Shown here: positions 43,452 to 44,513 of the stretch, in pieces | Layout of the letters: every line of letters starts with the position of its first letter | Numbering within the stretch: the stretch's first letter is position 1 | DNA from: an uncultured bacterium | Lineage (GTDB): Bacteria > Armatimonadota > HRBIN16 | Direction of reading: 5' to 3' | NCBI GenBank assembly: GCA_938027655.1 | Contig: CALJAP010000014.1 | Coordinates: 1 to 44,513, forward strand | Length of the DNA: 44,513 nucleotides | Position numbers and translations under genes: made by a program | Notes under the pieces: model-generated | Seen by the model: the letters and a program-made list of their open reading frames with translations, nothing else | The model's database searches: none | Told to the model about the DNA's origin: nothing

Positions 43452-43480
43452 ATTATACGCGCAAACAGTAAAGTTGTCAA
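43452..43480 (-). promoter_or_regulatory. Consensus sigma-70 promoter of the second prepilin gene
   Basis: On the minus strand TTGACA (43480-43475), 17 bp, and TATAAT (43457-43452) match the consensus exactly. It lies 35 bp upstream of the ATG at 43417. Confidence 0.9.
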
Positions 43481-43514
43481 TAACACAAGCAATCGCGATC
43501 GCGCACATTTCCAG

Positions 43515-43946
43515 TTAGAATCCAAAAGCCAGTGTATCCAGAATATACTTCGCCCGCGCCTGCCCAACTTGTTGATAGATTTCCAGCAACTCTTCATAAA
43601 CGTCCTCCACGCCAACCAGCGACCAGAACTCTTCGCCTATCAACACTGCATCCTCGAAAGGCATGTAGTTTCTCGCATATGTCCAGCGATAGTCGGCTCG
43701 GCTTGCTCCATATGGGTTGTACGCCATTGCGAAGTAACCGGCTACCTGCGGACGCTTTTGCCCGGTGACAAGGTGTACCCTCAGCAGCCTCTGGGTAACC
43801 TCCAGACACTGCCCTTTGTTCGGTACGGGCGATTTGATTTCAAAGAACAGCTGCGCGCCATCGTGTCGCTGAACCCACAGGTCGGCGACAAGGCGCACAG
43901 GAACAAGGTCGTTGGTTCGGCGCGCGCCAAACGAAATTCGTAGAAC
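43515..43946 (-). pseudogene. C-terminal fragment of a TdeIII-like type II restriction endonuclease
   Basis: The frame, open after a TGA at 43949-43947, reads RISFGARRTNDLVPVRLVAD then LWVQRHDGAQLFFEIKSPVP, NKGQCLEVTQRLLRVHL, YFAMAYNPYGASRADYRWTY, NYMPFEDAVLIGEEFWSLVG and YEELLEIYQQVGQARAKYIL. This strongly resembles the C-terminal half of TdeIII-type nucleases, with FFEIKSP as the E-x-K metal site. The N-terminal half is absent and no start codon with an RBS precedes it. It directly abuts the truncated methyltransferase, so a deletion removed the intervening part. Confidence 0.65.
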
Positions 43947-44513
43947 TCACTGCACCTTCGCCCCGTACGGCGGTTGACGTGCCGGTACAACACCGCTTCT
44001 ACCTGCACTCCAACCATTTCGGCAATTCGCCCATACAGGTTGTGCTTGTCATTAGCCACCACCACCATCGGCGCGCCAGACGGCATGATTTGCGCGATGC
44101 GTCGGAAGACAGTGGCGATGTCCACCATGTACTGTTGCTTTGCCCTTTCCGATGCACCGTTCGACGCTGCGCCGATCTCGCAATCGCGCAGGTCACGCAA
44201 GCCTAGCAGATGATAGGCGTAGGCGTGTTGCTCATGATAGTCGATCAATCCGACGTAGGGAGGGCTGGTAATTACACCGTCCACCGGTGGAAAATCCGCC
44301 TTACCACTTGCGCAGATATTCGCTACTGGATACCCCCTCCGCGTCGTAGACGACATCTTGCGCCTCCATCAGCAGGGAGAGTTGTCCTGCATCCCGTGAT
44401 GCCGTACGGCGATGCACCTTTTCCAGTACATCCATCACCTCTTTTTGCATCTTATCGAGGTCGTACCGCGCCGTCTTCGCCCGGCACAGCAGCACGTTGA
44501 ACGCAGAAACATC
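43931..44513 (-). pseudogene. Remnant of the cognate DNA methyltransferase, open at the right edge
   Basis: On the minus strand from the window end the frame reads DVSAFNVLLCRAKTARYDLD and VLEKVHRRTASRDAGQLSLL, ending at SEYLRKW and a TAA at 44303-44301. The next frame, beginning just after, has KADFPPVDGVITSPPYVGLI (motif IV), DYHEQHAYAYHLLG, and VVVANDKHNLYGRIAEMVGV through RHVNRRTGRRCSEFYEF, and then joins the endonuclease fragment. The region normally lying between LRKW and the SPPY domain is missing, so at least two deletions or frameshifts have broken the gene. The 5' end is outside the window. Confidence 0.65.

Noticed and set aside
1-44513. CRISPR arrays, rRNA, tRNA genes or insertion-sequence transposases
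   Set aside because: None could be supported; repeats found are dispersed palindromes or direct duplications, not regularly spaced arrays, and no transposase motifs were seen.

Overview
The window looks like chromosomal DNA from a moderately GC-rich, probably thermophilic member of the Armatimonadota. This is inferred, not proven. The main pointers are repeated type IV prepilin-like genes with the N-terminal block [19 protein letters not shown] followed by [12 protein letters not shown] and a C-terminal FADGHVK-type motif, several uroporphyrinogen-decarboxylase-like (URO-D) paralogues, a DUF6785-like membrane protein, and strong AAGGAGG ribosome binding sites. No transposase, rRNA, tRNA or CRISPR array was found.

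Layout. 1-745: the tail of a prepilin-like gene and a wrecked Tat-exported lyase-like gene. 749-3868: YihY-type membrane protein, then greA-lysS. 3954-4411: remnant of a DNA methyltransferase gene. 4470-7039: lipoprotein serpin and a polysaccharide-export (SLBB) protein. 7188-8304: rsmG overlapping a DUF123 (GIY-YIG-like) gene. 8301-8818: a truncated prepilin gene abutting a membrane-protein remnant. 9016-12201: NUDIX hydrolase, class I aminotransferase and an unrecognised beta-rich protein. 12235-15964 (minus): two URO-D-like proteins and an MtaB-like methanol:corrinoid methyltransferase. 16163-16272: a nested-palindrome element. 16315-18665 (minus): an intact type II restriction-modification (R-M) pair whose methyltransferase has a HEAT-repeat N-terminus. 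18750-20683 (minus): fumC and a secreted protein.

20949-30208 (plus) is a carbohydrate-related block: a large membrane protein, a sugar isomerase-like TIM barrel, a DUF4160/DUF2442 pair, two Gfo/Idh/MocA oxidoreductases, a six-hairpin glycosidase-like protein and an HxlR-type regulator. A PIN-toxin/antitoxin module on the minus strand sits inside it, between two ~86-bp copies of the isomerase leader and start codon. Its toxin gene is frameshifted by an 8-bp tandem duplication. 30216-31870 (minus) holds a methyltransferase and an ABC ATPase. 32182-33536 holds a prepilin gene plus a small single-TM protein, and the same pair recurs at 42364-43417 (minus). 33603-36375 (minus) holds an ankyrin protein, a histidine phosphatase, queF and a third URO-D-like protein. 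36583-39198 encodes an unusual fusion of a GlmU-like nucleotidyltransferase with a galactokinase-like GHMP kinase. 39358-42249 (minus) is uvrA. The right edge is a decayed R-M locus of apparent TdeIII type.

The most interesting signals are: the GlmU-like/galactokinase-like fusion; the toxin-antitoxin insertion with its duplicated target and broken toxin; the HEAT-repeat methyltransferase R-M pair; the MtaB/URO-D operon without a visible corrinoid protein; the recurring prepilin plus small-TM-protein pair with near-perfect promoters; and an unusual density of gene remnants, including two dead R-M loci beside one intact one.
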